Numbered from the stretch's first letter, positions 53,285 to 64,000 are shown. The stretch: 64,000 bases of DNA from Odiellus spinosus (GCA_963920705.1 OY987228.1:2851056-2915055); one strand, 5' to 3'. Numbers and translations are program-made. Notes: generated by a model not told the origin, from the letters alone.

Positions 53285-53607
53285 ATATATAAAGAACTAA
53301 CGTTCATGGATATTGCACTCCGAGAAAAACGCGTGAGCAGAATGCGCCATGTTCACGCGGCCTTTAGTAACGATGTTTGTCGTTTGACAGGAAGTGTACC
53401 ATTACGTCACATTTGAAATTGAAAAACTGCAGAACGTGCAGACGACAATTTGTAAACCGGAAATTCGTTTCGCAAAAATTTCCCAAAAAGAGCCCCACTT
53501 CCGCCGTCGCTAGCGGACGATATTACCCGAACTTGCGATCTACTGAAAATGCCTTACAGAAGGTACGAGACTACGAGTGCAATATCCATGAACGTTAGTT
53601 CTTTATA
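53285..53607. mobile_element. Short TIR element (MITE), arm B copy
   Basis: Same inverted ends as 31404-31693. It is slightly longer because of internal indels, including a segment duplicated near 53565. Confidence 0.8.
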
Positions 53608-53757
53608 CCTAGTTTATACATCCATGCATTAGCATCAAGTGATTTGTTCTTGTTTATTACTAAGCCTTAGCCTTGGACATTCCACTGTGAATCTTAATTC
53701 GCTTTATCGAGAACCCTTATTCCCTCTCTTACTATAAAAATTGTAATTCGGTTACAA

Positions 53758-55749
53758 GGGTTATATTACCTTTCATAGTTTTTTACTATTTCATTTTTTT
53801 AAATAAAAATTTTTAGAATCATTTTGGAACCTTAGAAGGAGGACACGGTAAGTTAAATTTTGATTATCATTATTCCAATTTAAAAATTTAATTTAATTTT
53901 AATCTTATAGACATCGCTAATTGCAAATCTCGAAATAAGAAATGGTATAAATATGATGATCATGATGTCTCTGAAATTAGCGCAAGTTCTGTAGCCGTAA
54001 GTTACTTAAAAATAATTAACTTCAAATTTAAAGGGAGAATGAAACCTGTCCATAAGTGATTTTCTATTGTTTATTGTTGAGATAGGACTTATTCGCTAGT
54101 AAAAAAATTACAATCAAATGTTACGCTAGAATTAATCAATTAACTTACTCGAAAAGTAGGCTTAACAAGAATCCCAGGAATGTTTCGGTTAAACAGCCTC
54201 CAATAATGGCTGTAAAACCTTTTGAACGTAGCTCATTGGCCAGAGGATGTTTAACATCTGATCCTTGTGAGGCCTATTTTCTAATTTAATTGATATTTAT
54301 ACATAAATTTGATTTTGTCACCCCCCTCCCCCCATTCAAGGTCACTTTAACCAAAATCTATTTGAAAAGTCCTGAAACGAGTCAGGTTGTATGTCTATTA
54401 AATATTGGTTTGTAGATTTCTTAGCTAGGCCTATTTTAAGAATTAGGAATCTATAGAATATCCCTCATTGTTAGGCTTCATTAAGTTCATTATTCCTTTA
54501 TTAATACCTTAATCCTAGTAAATAAATCAAATTTTGTTTCTCTCAGACCGATGCCGCTTACATTATGTTCTATAACATGATCTCCTCGTAACTTTATTTA
54601 ATACATGTAGAATGAAATTTAATTGTCCAAAAAATTTTGGATAAAAAATTAACTTAATTGTAAAAAAAAGATTGTAAATAAGTTTCCAAACTCCTTTCAT
54701 TTTCTTAATTTTCTACATTATTTTTTTTTTTTTTTCTTTTAATTTCCAAAATAAATAATTTTAAATGTTATGGATGCGAGAGTCCTCGATTTTTGAGTTT
54801 GTGTCAAAATTGCTTATTTAAGTGATAAAGAAGATAGGGGGAAGTAAGTTTTTTTTTAATATATTGGGAATGTTAAAAGCATAATTAAAATGCATAAAAA
54901 AATTAAGTTGTGATATAAGGCTGCTAAGCGAACTCCTATTTTCATTCTGATAAAAAAATGACCAAATAAATATCAAAGAGATTATGAAAAAATAGAGGTG
55001 TGCGAGCCCTAAATTTCAGGCTTCGAGCCGAGCTCGAGCTCTTGGAAAATTTCCTTATCGAGCTTCGAGCCGAGCCCTGAAAAATTTTCTTATCGAGCTG
55101 GGAGTCGAGCCCTGGATTTTGCTTATCGAGCTTTTATGCTTTGTTATAATTTTATTAAGCCTAAAAATTGGTTATTTCAATCGTGTACGGAATATACCCA
55201 TTCCAATAAGCCGGCGAGTATTTTTAACGATCCGTTCAATTGCGAGTCGTGGAAATTCGGGTTAAATTAAGAAAACAAAAAGTGGACTCGCGTTATACTG
55301 AAAAATAACAGTTTTCCCTGAAAAATAATTAATCGAAATTTAATGTTAAGCGTCAATGGGAGAAAATCGTCTGTTATGTTTTGTCTTAAATATTACCGAG
55401 TGAATAAAATCAGTTGTTTTGAAATTTGAAACTCTAAATCGTGCCAGATTGTGATTATATTTGAATTTCGTTTTAAAAGAAAATCTAATTATATTTAAAT
55501 TTCGTGTTTTCAAAGAAAATTTAATGTTTTAAAAGAAAATTTAAGATCTGTCACTTCAGACATTCAAGGCCATAACATGTCCTTCTGGGTCTTTGTTCGC
55601 AAAGACATTTTTGATATAATTTTTAAATTGGACTAATGATAATAAAAATTTAACTTACACTGTCCTCCTTCTAAGGCTCCAAAATGATTCTAAAAATTTT
55701 TATTTAAAAAAAATGAAATAGTAAAAAACTATGAAAGGTAATATAACCC
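53758..55749. mobile_element. Non-autonomous 2-kb element with long TIRs
   Basis: The ends GGGTTATATTACCTTTCATA and its reverse TATGAAAGGTAATATAACCC extend into inverted repeats of about 130 bp (through TTAGAAGGAGGACA and TTTTGATTATCAT). No coding capacity; AT-rich. The arm A copy is the same element, broken up by Gypsy-1, Gypsy-2 and the minisatellite, and lacks about 100 bp at its 3438 end. No target duplication was identified with certainty. Confidence 0.75.
55506..55545. repeat. Two-unit state of the 20-bp minisatellite
   Basis: In reverse complement this reads CTTAAATTTTCTTTTAAAAC then ATTAAATTTTCTTTGAAAAC, flanked on both sides by sequence matching the flanks of the 183-unit array at 3552-7211. 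It is the probable ancestral copy number. Confidence 0.9.
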
Positions 55750-55783
55750 TGGTTGCCGTAACTTTGAATACTCTTCAAGCATA

Positions 55784-56071
55784 TGTTGCAACTTCGTAAT
55801 AAAATAGACTTAAGATAAGAAATACACCTATAGATAAACAGTTAGTTTTTTATCAATGAAAAGAAACATGTATAAAAGCATAATGCTCTGGAAAAATACC
55901 CGTCATTCTATGCTAAACGCTTGAACTGTAAACATTTAATCGATGGTGTATTTTACGCGGCTCTTGAAGTCTAGTAATTTTAATCTTTAAATAAAATGCT
56001 AAATTAATAAGTAGTCGTCCTTTTCACTTAAGTTTAGTCCGAAACTCGTAACTCGCGAAAAGACTGTAACA
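55784..56071 (+). repeat. BEL-1 5' LTR
   Basis: 288 bp, TGTTGCAACTTCG...GACTGTAACA, preceded by GCATA. Confidence 0.93.
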
Positions 56072-56277
56072 TTATGGTACCGAAACCCGGAAGGAGCGTT
56101 ACTAAGCTCAACAAGAAGGTTAAAGTCAAGTTTCACCCTAAGAACGTAAGCTACAAAGTTCAACGCTTAAAAGTCAAAGTCAAGAATAGAATTGGGTGAC
56201 AGAAGTGTAACGAGTTGTATTAACATAGAGTGATTACTGAAAACAAGATCAACCCTAAGAGCGAGAACAATTACGAT

Positions 56278-57660
56278 AATGCAAGCCATCGATGCGGAAT
56301 GGAATGACAGAAAGGAAGAAGAGCGATTAGACACAATGCTGAAATAACTATTGGATAAGTCAGAGAAGTTGTCAGCCAAGGACGAGCAGATAGAAGAAAT
56401 AATCACGGAAGATTTAATAGCAAAGGAAATTGATGAAGTAGAAGAGTTCCGAGAGCAAATCCTTGGAAGAAAAGCGAAGGTCGAAAGGTACTTACTCGGT
56501 CTCCAGGAAAAGAAGCCAAAAAAAGACAATCAAGACGGTGGTCGTACGACGGTGAATCTTCCTCGAGTCACGATACCTAAATTCAACAGTGATCCTACAC
56601 AATGGCGTAGTTTTTGGGATCAGTATACCGAGCGGCTATTCATGAGAAGATCGACATAGGAGGCGTCACAAAGTTTGTTTATCTGCGATCTTATATGGAA
56701 GGTGCAGCGTTAAACGCCCTAGCTGGTCTTACGTTGACAGAAGATAATTATGAGATAGCCGTGGATATACTAGAAAAGCGATTTGGACGAAAAGGTATGG
56801 CCATTAACAGTCATCTTAATAAGATAACGAGTTTGACCGCAGTGAAAAGATCAACGGACGTAGCTGGCCTCAGGTTTCTCTACGATACTTGCGATGTACA
56901 AGTCAAATGTCTCGAAGCGTTGGGAATCCCAAAAGCTAATTATGGGTACATGTTTTGCCATATGGTAATTAAGCTACTACCACAAGATATAGCTTTGAAC
57001 TATTCACGAAAATTGGAGAACCTGGACGAGTACGATGTATCAATTCTGATGGATCACTTGAAGAAGGAAGTTGAATGCCGAGAACGAGCAACCATCCTAA
57101 ACAGAACAGTCCGCGATTTAACAGAAGATCAGTCTGACAGTCATTTCAGTAGAGGAAAGGGATTTCAAAGAATGGAAACCAGTAGACCAAGTTTCAGCAG
57201 TTTTATACCAAGAAACAAAGTTCACACAACGGCAATTCTAAACGTAGCTGTATCTGGACCAGAAACATGCTGTTATTGTAATGATGTTACCCACAAACCA
57301 GAAGAATGCAAAGCATTAATTCTTCCTCGAAAAATGGAACTACTGTCACAACAAGATAGATGTTTTTTATGCCTTAAGCCCAGACACTCCGCAAGACGTT
57401 GCAAATCAAAGAAAAGATGCGACGAGTGTCAAAGAAGACATCATACATCAGTATGTCGAGATATTCATGGCGACAAGACAAAGTCAACGGATACAGAAGT
57501 TAAACGACTACAAGAAACCGCAGTATCAATGGCAGCAGTCTGTCCTACACTAGAGTCTTATGAAGGGCAAGTCCTATTACAGACGATCGTTGTTTATGCG
57601 GAGGGAGACGGCAAAAAGATACCTATACGGTGTCTACTAGACAACGGAGCTCAAAAGTAA
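56278..57660 (+). pseudogene. gag: BEL-1 gag region and protease start
   Basis: A Glu/Lys-rich N-terminal coiled coil is followed by the BEL-type capsid-like region (ATIPKFNSDP-like start TIPKFNSDPTQWRSFWDQY, then YMEGAALNALAGL and DILEKRFGRKGMAI). Two Cys-His motifs (CYCNDVTHKPEEC, CFLCLKPRHSARRC) come next, with CDECQRRHHTSVC beyond them. The region runs into the protease (IPIRCLLDNGA). Fossil; see the element entry. Confidence 0.85.
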
Positions 57661-60600
57661 TTTATAACCCAAAGTATGGTCGAAAGACTTAAACTACCAG
57701 TAGTAGGACAAGGAACTATCACGGTTGGAGGTTTCAAAAGCGAAAAATCATGCGTCAAAAAAAAAAAAAAAAAAACATTCACGTCGATTCGAAGAAAATT
57801 GAAGATCGTCCTAAGCAATTTAGAAGACTCAGAAAATCGAATTGAGCTAGCAGTTTACGAAAGCCCAAAGATTTTAGGAGCCGTTATCAGTATGCCGGGA
57901 GAAGACATCCGCAGGAAGATGGCACAACGAGGAGTCAAATTGGCAGATATTGCCGAAGTTGAAGGTCAACCCGAACAAAGGGAATTATCAATGTTAACTG
58001 CTGCTGACTATTATTGGACTATTGTCACCGGCGTTATACATTGATTGAACGACTCCTTCGTCGCAATGGAAAGTAGACTAGGCTGGGCGGTACAAGGACC
58101 TATACCCTTGAATTCGAACATTTTCTCTCAAGCTGTCGTTGTCATGAGCAGCGTCGTCGAAGTTGAAGAAGAAACTACTATTGCCTTGAAGGCGTTCTGG
58201 GAGCTTGAATCTATAGGAATCAAGGAGGAAGAGTCGTTATCTAGGACCGATGAAGATATAATGGATAAGCATAATTCTACCATTCAGTTCAGAGATGGGC
58301 GATACGAAGTTCAGTTGCCATGGAGAGCAAATCAAGAGGAACTAGGAAATAATCTTATACTGGCCAGAAGACGAATGAGTGGTTTGATCAAAAAATTCCA
58401 ACAAAATCCAGTTTTATATCACAGATATCAAGATACCTTCAATGATTATTTGGAACATGGCATCGTAGAGGAAGTACCGCCAGACCAAATAAATGGTGTC
58501 AAGTTGAAGTTTTATATCCCTCACTTTCCAGTAATCAGAGAAGATAAAGAAACAACGAAATTCCGTATAGTATATGATGCAGCAGCTCACGAAAAGAATC
58601 AACCATCGCTGAACTCAATAACTTAGCCTCGGACCGAATTTAAATCCAGATCTTCTGCTCATCCTGATGCGTTTCCGAAGAAAGAAGATCGCCATCATGG
58701 AAGATGTTGAAAAGGCGTTTTTGATGATATCTTTAGCCCCGCAAGATTGAAAATTCGCAAGATTTCTTTGGATAAAATCATTACCGAAGGGAAGCGAGCC
58801 TATAGAATTCATCCATCTACGTATGACCAGAGTCTTATTCGGTGTAAGCTCAAGTCCGTTCCTGTTGGCCGCAACTTTAAAATATCATTTCGCTCAAAAA
58901 CAAGATGCCTATCCAGAAACCTGCCAAGAATTAGCGAAAAGCCTATACGTGGACGATTTAGTCTCAAGCGTAATGAACGTCGAGGAAGGAAAAAAAGTTA
59001 TATCATCAATTAAAGGACATATTTAACAGCGCCAGAATGAATATTCAAAAATGGGTATCAAATTCCAAGGAATTAGGAGAACTCTGGGAGGATGAAGGAA
59101 TTCAAGAAAAATCATTGGCTCTTACTTCGGAAAACGCGCCTCTTTCCTTGAAAGTCCTCGGAATATCGTGGAATTCTTTGACCGATGTCTTAACCTTCAA
59201 CGTATCGGCTTTATTGGATTACTTAAAGACAAGAAAGAATACGAAAAGAAGCTTTTTGCAAGCAGCTGGACGAGTATTTGACCCCATTGGGTTCTTGTCG
59301 CCTTTCATGATACGAGTCGTGTCTTTTCCAGAAACTATGGGTCGAAGGTATCGATTGGGACAAGGAACTGCCACCTAATATCCAACAAGAATGGGAGCAA
59401 TGGTGTCTCGAACTGTCAAGTTTACGCAAAATCTCTATTCCCAGATGGTATAATGAAGGTGCAATTGGAAACGTTATTTCAAGAGAAATACATCTGTTTT
59501 GCGACGCGAGCAAGTTGGCTTAAAGCGCCGTCACTTACCTAAGATTTGAAACGGAAACTGGAGATACTGGGGTTAGCTTAATTAGCATCAAAATCAAGAG
59601 TAGCCCCAATCAAAGAATTAACAATACATCGCTTGGAATTGATGGCTGCTCTAATAGGAGCGCGTCTGCTAAAGTACACAATGGAAGTATTTGAAGGAGA
59701 GAATTTGAAGTATTATTGTTGGTCAGATTCAACTATCGTGGTACAGTGGATACAACAAATATCAAGAGAATGGAAGCCATTTGTGGCAAATCGAGTGGCC
59801 GAAATTCATGTATTAACCGAGCCATCTACCTGGAGCCACTGCGCTGGAAAAAGTAATCCGACAGATTTTCCGTCACGAGGATGTAAGATAGAAGATCTTC
59901 TCAACAATACTACTTGGTGTAAAGGGCCACCTTGGCTACTTCAAGATTAATCCTTATGGCCGAAGAATACCAAATTTCCAAGTAATAAAGAGGTGGAAGC
60001 GGAACGACGTGTCACTCTTCAATTGGCAAGCCACGCAGAGGTTTATCAACCAATAATGACATTAGAAAACTATAGCTCAGTGACTCGGGTAATCCGGGTA
60101 ACGGCCTGGATACTTCGCTTCATAAAGAATTAAAGAAAAATCACGCCGACAAAAGGTCCTTTGAACGCAGAGGAATTGGACAAAGCTCGTAGAACATGAA
60201 TTCGTGAAGTTCAAAGGGAGTTCTTTCAATATGAAATATCAAGATTAAAAGAACGTCAAACCTTATTCAAGACATCCAAGATTATTCAATTTAATCCATT
60301 TTTACAAGAAGATCTCTTACGCATTGGCGAACGGGTTCAAAATTCTAATCTGGAGTATAGAGTCAAACATCCTTATCTTTTGCCTTCGAAGCACAAATTT
60401 TCGGAATTACTTGCACGAGAGAGCCATTTCATCACTATGCACGGATGCTTAAACAACACCTTAACTCAATTAAGAGAAGATTATTGGATAATGCAAGGTC
60501 GTCAAATGGTTAAACGAGTAATTTCAAGTTCATTATCTGGCGTCATTTCAAAATTAAAGCTGGAGAACAGAACGCTGCACCGTTACCATTGGATCTAGTT

Positions 60601-61540
60601 AAAGAATCTCTACCGTTTACGGTTACTGGAATAGACTTCGCGGGTCCTTTATATGTACGAAAGGGACAAGAATCAACGAAAGTATATATAGCTCTCTTCA
60701 CTTGTGTTGTCACACACGCTATCCATTTGGAATTAGTAACAGACATGAGTGCAGAAAAATTCATGATGTCATTCCGGAGGTTCGTGGAATCGTGGCTCGA
60801 AGAGGGATTCCTTCAACAATATATTCGTATAATGCAAAGTCATTCAAACGAACGGATCAAGATCTAAGAAGTTTGTATAAAAACGTCGAAAATACTCCAT
60901 TTCAAGAATATCTAGGTCAAAAAAGAATCAAGTGGAGATATATTGTGGAACGTGCCGCCTGGTGGGGCGGCTTTTGGGAAAGGCTCGTCCGCACTGTTAA
61001 AACCTGTCTAAAGAAGACATTGGGGAAAAACACTCTTTCATATGAGGAACTACAGACGAGCTTCACCGAAATAGAAGCAATCATAAATTCCCGACCTCTG
61101 ACGTACAACAACACGGATCCAAATGAGCCATTTGCGTTAAGTCCATCCCATTTCCTCATTGGACAAAGAGCCACAGCAGATTCCGACCAAGTTTTTACGC
61201 AAAATCTGATCAACGCTAATAAAAATTAATTAACCAAGAAGCTCAAACATCGCCAGGCTGTATTCAACCAATTCTGGAATCGCTGGCGAAATAATTATCC
61301 TCTCGAACTTCGCTCAGCTCATAGTAGCAAAGCAATTAATGAACCAATTCCCTTCAAGGTCAATGATGTCGTCCTTATAGAAGACAACAAACTACCACGT
61401 CACGTTTGGCGCATGGGACGAATCATCGAGGTTTTTCCAAGTCGAGATGGAAAAATACGAGCATGTCAGTTGCGCCTACCAGGAGGAGTCAATATTAGAA
61501 GAGCTGTGCAATCTCTATACAATCTGGAAATTAATGATTA
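57661..61540 (+). pseudogene. pol: BEL-1 pol region
   Basis: The reverse transcriptase region is at about 58400-59050 (FYIPHFPVIREDKETTKFRI, IVYDAAAH, LYVDDLVSS). RNase H is at about 59480-59950 (LELMAALIGARLL, YYCWSDSTIVVQWIQQ). Integrase is at about 60380-61540 ([76 protein letters not shown] and a C-terminal GRIIEVFPSRDGKIR). Domain order is that of the BEL/Pao superfamily. Fossil; see the element entry. Confidence 0.9.
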
Positions 61541-61579
61541 ATGAACAATTACTCCTGTTACTGTTCATCGGGCGGAGGA

Positions 61580-61856
61580 TGTTGCAACTTCGTAATAAAA
61601 TAGGCTTAAGATAAGAAATACACCTATAGATAAACAATTAGTTTTCTATCAATGAAAAGAAAACATGTATAAAAGCATAAAAACCCGTCATTCTATGTTA
61701 AACGCTTGAACTGTAAACATTTAATCATTTGTGTATTTTACGCGGCTCTTGAAGTCTAGTAATTTTAATCTTTAAATAAATTGATAAATTAATCAGTAGT
61801 CGTCCTTTTCACTTAAGTTTAGTCCGAAACTCGTAACTCGCGAAAAGACTGTAACA
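61580..61856 (+). repeat. BEL-1 3' LTR
   Basis: 277 bp, homologous to the 5' LTR and followed by the GCATA duplication. Confidence 0.93.
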
Positions 61857-61963
61857 GCATACTCAGATTTAAAATTAAATCAATTATACTTACGACAACA
61901 CCGTAAAGCGAGTAACTTGACTGGGAAGCTTCACATTGATCGCTTATATAATTTGTCATGTCT

Positions 61964-61983
61964 AGGTTGGTTAATGGAAAGGT
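61964..61983. repeat. 20-bp direct repeat, left copy
   Basis: AGGTTGGTTAATGGAAAGGT, identical to 63326-63345. The pair flanks the BEL-2 fragment. Confidence 0.9.
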
Positions 61984-62277
61984 TATAAACGTATGTTATA
62001 GGCCTACTGTTTATCAAAGCCTCTACTTCGAGCAGCGCGGTTTCCAATTCCGTGTAATTAAAGGTCGCTTGACCCAAGATTTTTCTTAGAGCGGTTTTGG
62101 TGGTGCGAACTAGTCGCTCCCACCAACCCCCGTGCCACGCTGCTCTTTCCACGATAAATTTCCATCGTATACCTTGATTGCCAAAAAATTCTTGTAGGTC
62201 TTTTTCCCTGAGATTATTCCATATACTGCATAAATCCGTATTTGCCCTTTTAAAGGTTTTTGCATTATCCGTATATA

Positions 62278-62469
62278 CAGGGTGGAACAGATAACAAAAC
62301 TCAATAGCTTCTATGGGAAAAAATTTCAATGGGATTTTAACATTGAGCGCGTGCTATAAACACGCGCCAGACGTGAAAAATTAATTTTGATAGCACGCGC
62401 TCAATGATAAAATCCCATTGAAATTTTTTCCCATAGAAGCTATTGAGTTTTGTTATCTGTTCCACCCTG
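62278..62469. mobile_element. Mariner-like fold-back MITE, 192 bp
   Basis: A nearly perfect palindrome: CAGGGTGGAACAGATAACAA ... TTGTTATCTGTTCCACCCTG with a TA on each side. Arms are about 80 bp and include CATTGAGCGCGTGCTA / TAGCACGCGCTCAATG. It shares the CAGGGTG end type with 47028-47489. Confidence 0.9.
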
Positions 62470-62488
62470 TATAACCGATGGCAACCCC

Positions 62489-63263
62489 ATGGACTAATTA
62501 TTGTATACACAGGGACGAGTGGCAGAAGTAATTTTCTGGCTAACGATTGTTAAATGCGCGCTCCAGCGGCATTTCTGGGAACTAACGACAAACCGAGTCA
62601 AAAGGGGGTAGGAACGCGAGGAAAAATACTAGCACAAGATTTATAAAGTTAGGCCTTTACGCACGTGTTTAGATTTTAGTGCTCAAACGTTTGAGACATT
62701 GTTTGGAGATTTTACACATTCTCCAGAGAAGAAAAAAAGTAAAAGTGTATTAAGAGATTCAGATGATGGTAAGTTTTGGCTTTTTTAAAAAAAAAAAAAA
62801 ATAACTTTTAACAAACTTAAAATCGACCTTACCTTGAAGCAGTATTTAAGGGCTTGATCACTGCCTTTCTACTCGAGTAACATTGATTTTAAGTATATTA
62901 TTAAGTTATTATTTTAGTGTAATATAGTAATTCTATCATAAATTTTTTGAAGATGATTTTCTAAGATTAACCAACTAATAATTCGTTAAATTTTAACAAA
63001 AGAGACTAAAATAACCGTTTAGAAATATATCCTAGCTGATAAGCAGACGAAAATTTCAAACTACATTGAATAAAATAGTTCAGTTCACGGCGGAAAGATG
63101 GCATTAGCCGCATAATTCTGTTTCCTTTTTTTTCGTTTAGACTCGGCTAGATTTGGTCGGGGGGGGTGAAAACAGGGCACGACATTTAACAAGACTCGGA
63201 CGCGGCGCTATAAGGGAAATCTGTGTCTGCCACTCGTCCCTGTGTATACTATAATTAGACCAT
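62489..63263. mobile_element. Mutator-like MITE, 775 bp, 9-bp target duplication
   Basis: Ends ATGGACTAATTATTGTATAC / GTATACTATAATTAGACCAT continue into ACAGGGACGAGTGGCAGA / TCTGCCACTCGTCCCTGT. GGCAACCCC is duplicated at 62480-62488 and 63264-63272. A 9-bp duplication with TIRs of about 40 bp fits a Mutator-like element. The interior is non-coding. Confidence 0.8.
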
Positions 63264-63325
63264 GGCAACCCCTTTCTCGAAATTATCCATCTTAGTGCCA
63301 TAATAAATTCTTCCGTGCTAAGGGA

Positions 63326-63345
63326 AGGTTGGTTAATGGAAAGGT
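63326..63345. repeat. 20-bp direct repeat, right copy
   Basis: AGGTTGGTTAATGGAAAGGT; see 61964-61983. Confidence 0.9.
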
Positions 63346-63461
63346 CACCATAGTTTCTAATTTGCTTGTTAACATTCCCTCGTACGAAAACCTAAATATT
63401 TTTATTCAAAATGTAAATAAAAATAACTACTGTACAACGTTTACGTTCGTGAACAACTAAC

Positions 63462-63880
63462 CTCTTTAAATGTATAAGGAGAACTTTTGGTAATTTTACG
63501 ATATACATTTGTTTCTCGGCTTCTCTTTTTTGTTTACAGGTGGGGCAATTCCACCCAGCATCGCCCGATATTTTCTCTGTTTTCAAAAAGTTTTTCACAC
63601 AAGACTACTCAAAAGACAATTGATAGAAAGTTAGCGAGCGTAATTTAGGCAATTTATATAGGAAAAGATTTACATGTAGAGAGCATCTCCTCAACGAAGA
63701 TATGGGGACTGAAAGGCATGAGAAGACTTCGTAACTGTTAGAGACTGACTTGCAATGAAGACGTTAATTGTGATAACAATAGGCCCTCAAATATATCTTG
63801 AATGGCCGAATCATTTCTAGTGGTATGCCATTTCCAATAAGTACGTATCCCTTCAGATACTGGCAACTTGTCAGTTTCGG
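63462..63880 (-). CDS. Ubiquitin-specific protease (USP/UCH family), partial gene
   Basis: Two candidate exons on the minus strand, with the gene entering from beyond the right edge. The upstream exon (to about 63674) carries YWKWHTTRNDSAIQDIFEGL and, one frame over, CKSVSNSYEVFSCLSVPISS, the USP core before the second zinc-binding pair. A candidate intron of about 69 bp (63605-63673, GTAAAT...TTGAGTAG) precedes the exon 63462-63604 with CVKNFLKTEKISGDAGW, WNCPTCKQKREAEKQM and LPKVLLIHLKR, followed by a good donor, AG|GTTAGT. These are the USP motifs with the CxxC zinc pair and the LP-x-x-L-x-x-HLKR block. One frameshift (near 63753) and loss of one expected Cys in the first pair suggest decay or a sequencing error. 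The catalytic Cys and His boxes lie outside what is visible. Deubiquitinase role is inferred from the family. Confidence 0.65.
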
Positions 63881-64000
63881 GCGGAGGTAATTTACTGGAA
63901 GTAGCGCCTCTTACTTTTCTATTGGTGATTTTGAATCATGTGCCCAAATTTTAACACCTGCACATTCTTTAGGTTTTGAAACGGGGGAGGAAACGCTTCT

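Larger units (their letters stand above)
52707..55648. repeat. Inverted duplication, arm B (compact)
   Basis: Reverse complement of the ancestral pieces of arm A. Its only large private insertion within the shared part is SINE-2. It contains intact empty sites for SINE-1 (52816-52829), Gypsy-2 (TTAC, 53766-53769) and Gypsy-1 (ATTT, 55085-55088), and two units of the 20-bp repeat at 55506-55545. Confidence 0.88.
55784..61856 (+). mobile_element. BEL/Pao LTR element (BEL-1)
   Basis: LTRs 55784-56071 and 61580-61856 begin TGTTGCAACTTCG and end GACTGTAACA. The 5-bp target duplication GCATA lies at 55779-55783 and 61857-61861. A purine-rich GGGCGGAGGA sits just before the right LTR, and TGGTACCGAAACCCGG just after the left LTR is a likely primer site. 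It codes for gag, protease, RT, RNase H and integrase in BEL/Pao order. The LTRs differ by about ten substitutions and a short indel in 277 bp, so it is clearly older than Gypsy-1 and Gypsy-2. Broken, with roughly ten breaks. Confidence 0.93.
61984..63325 (-). mobile_element. BEL/Pao integrase fragment (BEL-2) with two nested MITEs
   Basis: Only part of an integrase core is present, read right to left: NAKTFKRANTDLCSIW, WKFIVERAAWHGGWWERLVR and EVEALINSRPIT at 62300-61984, with its other end near 63325. It is interrupted by the MITEs at 62278-62469 and 62489-63263. It has no LTRs, gag or RT and lies between perfect 20-bp direct repeats. A truncated fossil fragment, different from BEL-1 and opposite in orientation. 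Confidence 0.8.

Noticed and set aside
52826-53416. 196-residue frame across SINE-2 and its flanks
   Set aside because: It runs through a SINE, its poly(A) tail (as polylysine) and a MITE; chance open frame.

Overview
The window is repeat-rich eukaryotic DNA, most likely from an arthropod, probably an insect. The reasons are a TTAGG-type telomeric tract at 17.3 kb, AT-rich spacers, a very short (about 69 bp) candidate intron in the one recognisable cellular gene, and the transposon mix: Ty3/Gypsy, BEL/Pao, a CR1-like LINE with a PHD finger, mariner-, hAT- and Mutator-like MITEs, and a Pol III SINE. The species cannot be named from the sequence. At least 80% of the window is mobile or repetitive. 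Host-gene candidates are few: a THAP-domain ORF (37.9 kb), a FLYWCH-type ORF with a coding minisatellite (48.2-48.8 kb), and part of a ubiquitin-specific protease gene at the right edge.

Layout. 1-1.56 kb is a dispersed repeat carrying an 18-bp satellite; related copies lie inverted at 43.0-43.9 kb and direct at 51.9-52.6 kb. 3.55-7.21 kb is a 20-bp minisatellite of 183 units. 7.63-15.42 kb is a young Gypsy element (Gypsy-1, minus strand). 16.73-31.24 kb is a second Gypsy element (Gypsy-2, minus strand). Its 3' LTR carries a fold-back element with a telomere-like core, and its third coding region is split by a 3.16-kb DNA transposon encoding a DDE/SWIM transposase. 31.25-32.28 kb holds a MITE and a SINE. 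32.6-37.3 kb is a CR1-like LINE (minus strand). 38.5-41.8 kb is a decayed Gypsy (Gypsy-3). 41.9-49.9 kb is mostly unique-looking DNA with several fold-back elements. 55.78-61.86 kb is a BEL/Pao element. 62-63.3 kb is a piece of a second BEL/Pao element with two nested MITEs, lying between 20-bp direct repeats.

The main structural result is an inverted duplication of roughly 3 kb of ancestral sequence (arm A scattered over 3.44-32.28 kb; arm B compact at 52.71-55.65 kb). Each arm preserves the empty site of insertions found only in the other. Arm B has clean pre-insertion sites for Gypsy-1 (TSD AAAT), Gypsy-2 (TSD GTAA) and SINE-1, and holds only 2 units of the 20-bp repeat that has 183 units in arm A. 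Arm A has the empty site for SINE-2. The locus is therefore a self-contained record of what inserted and expanded after duplication.

The most notable protein-level signal is an MBD/TAM-like (methyl-CpG-binding-fold) module in both Gypsy elements, at the C-terminus of pol in Gypsy-1 and in the ORF next to pol in Gypsy-2. It occupies the place where chromoviruses carry a chromodomain. Gypsy-1 also has a third ORF in the env position, behind a good splice acceptor, with a retropepsin-like region and a CCHC zinc knuckle.
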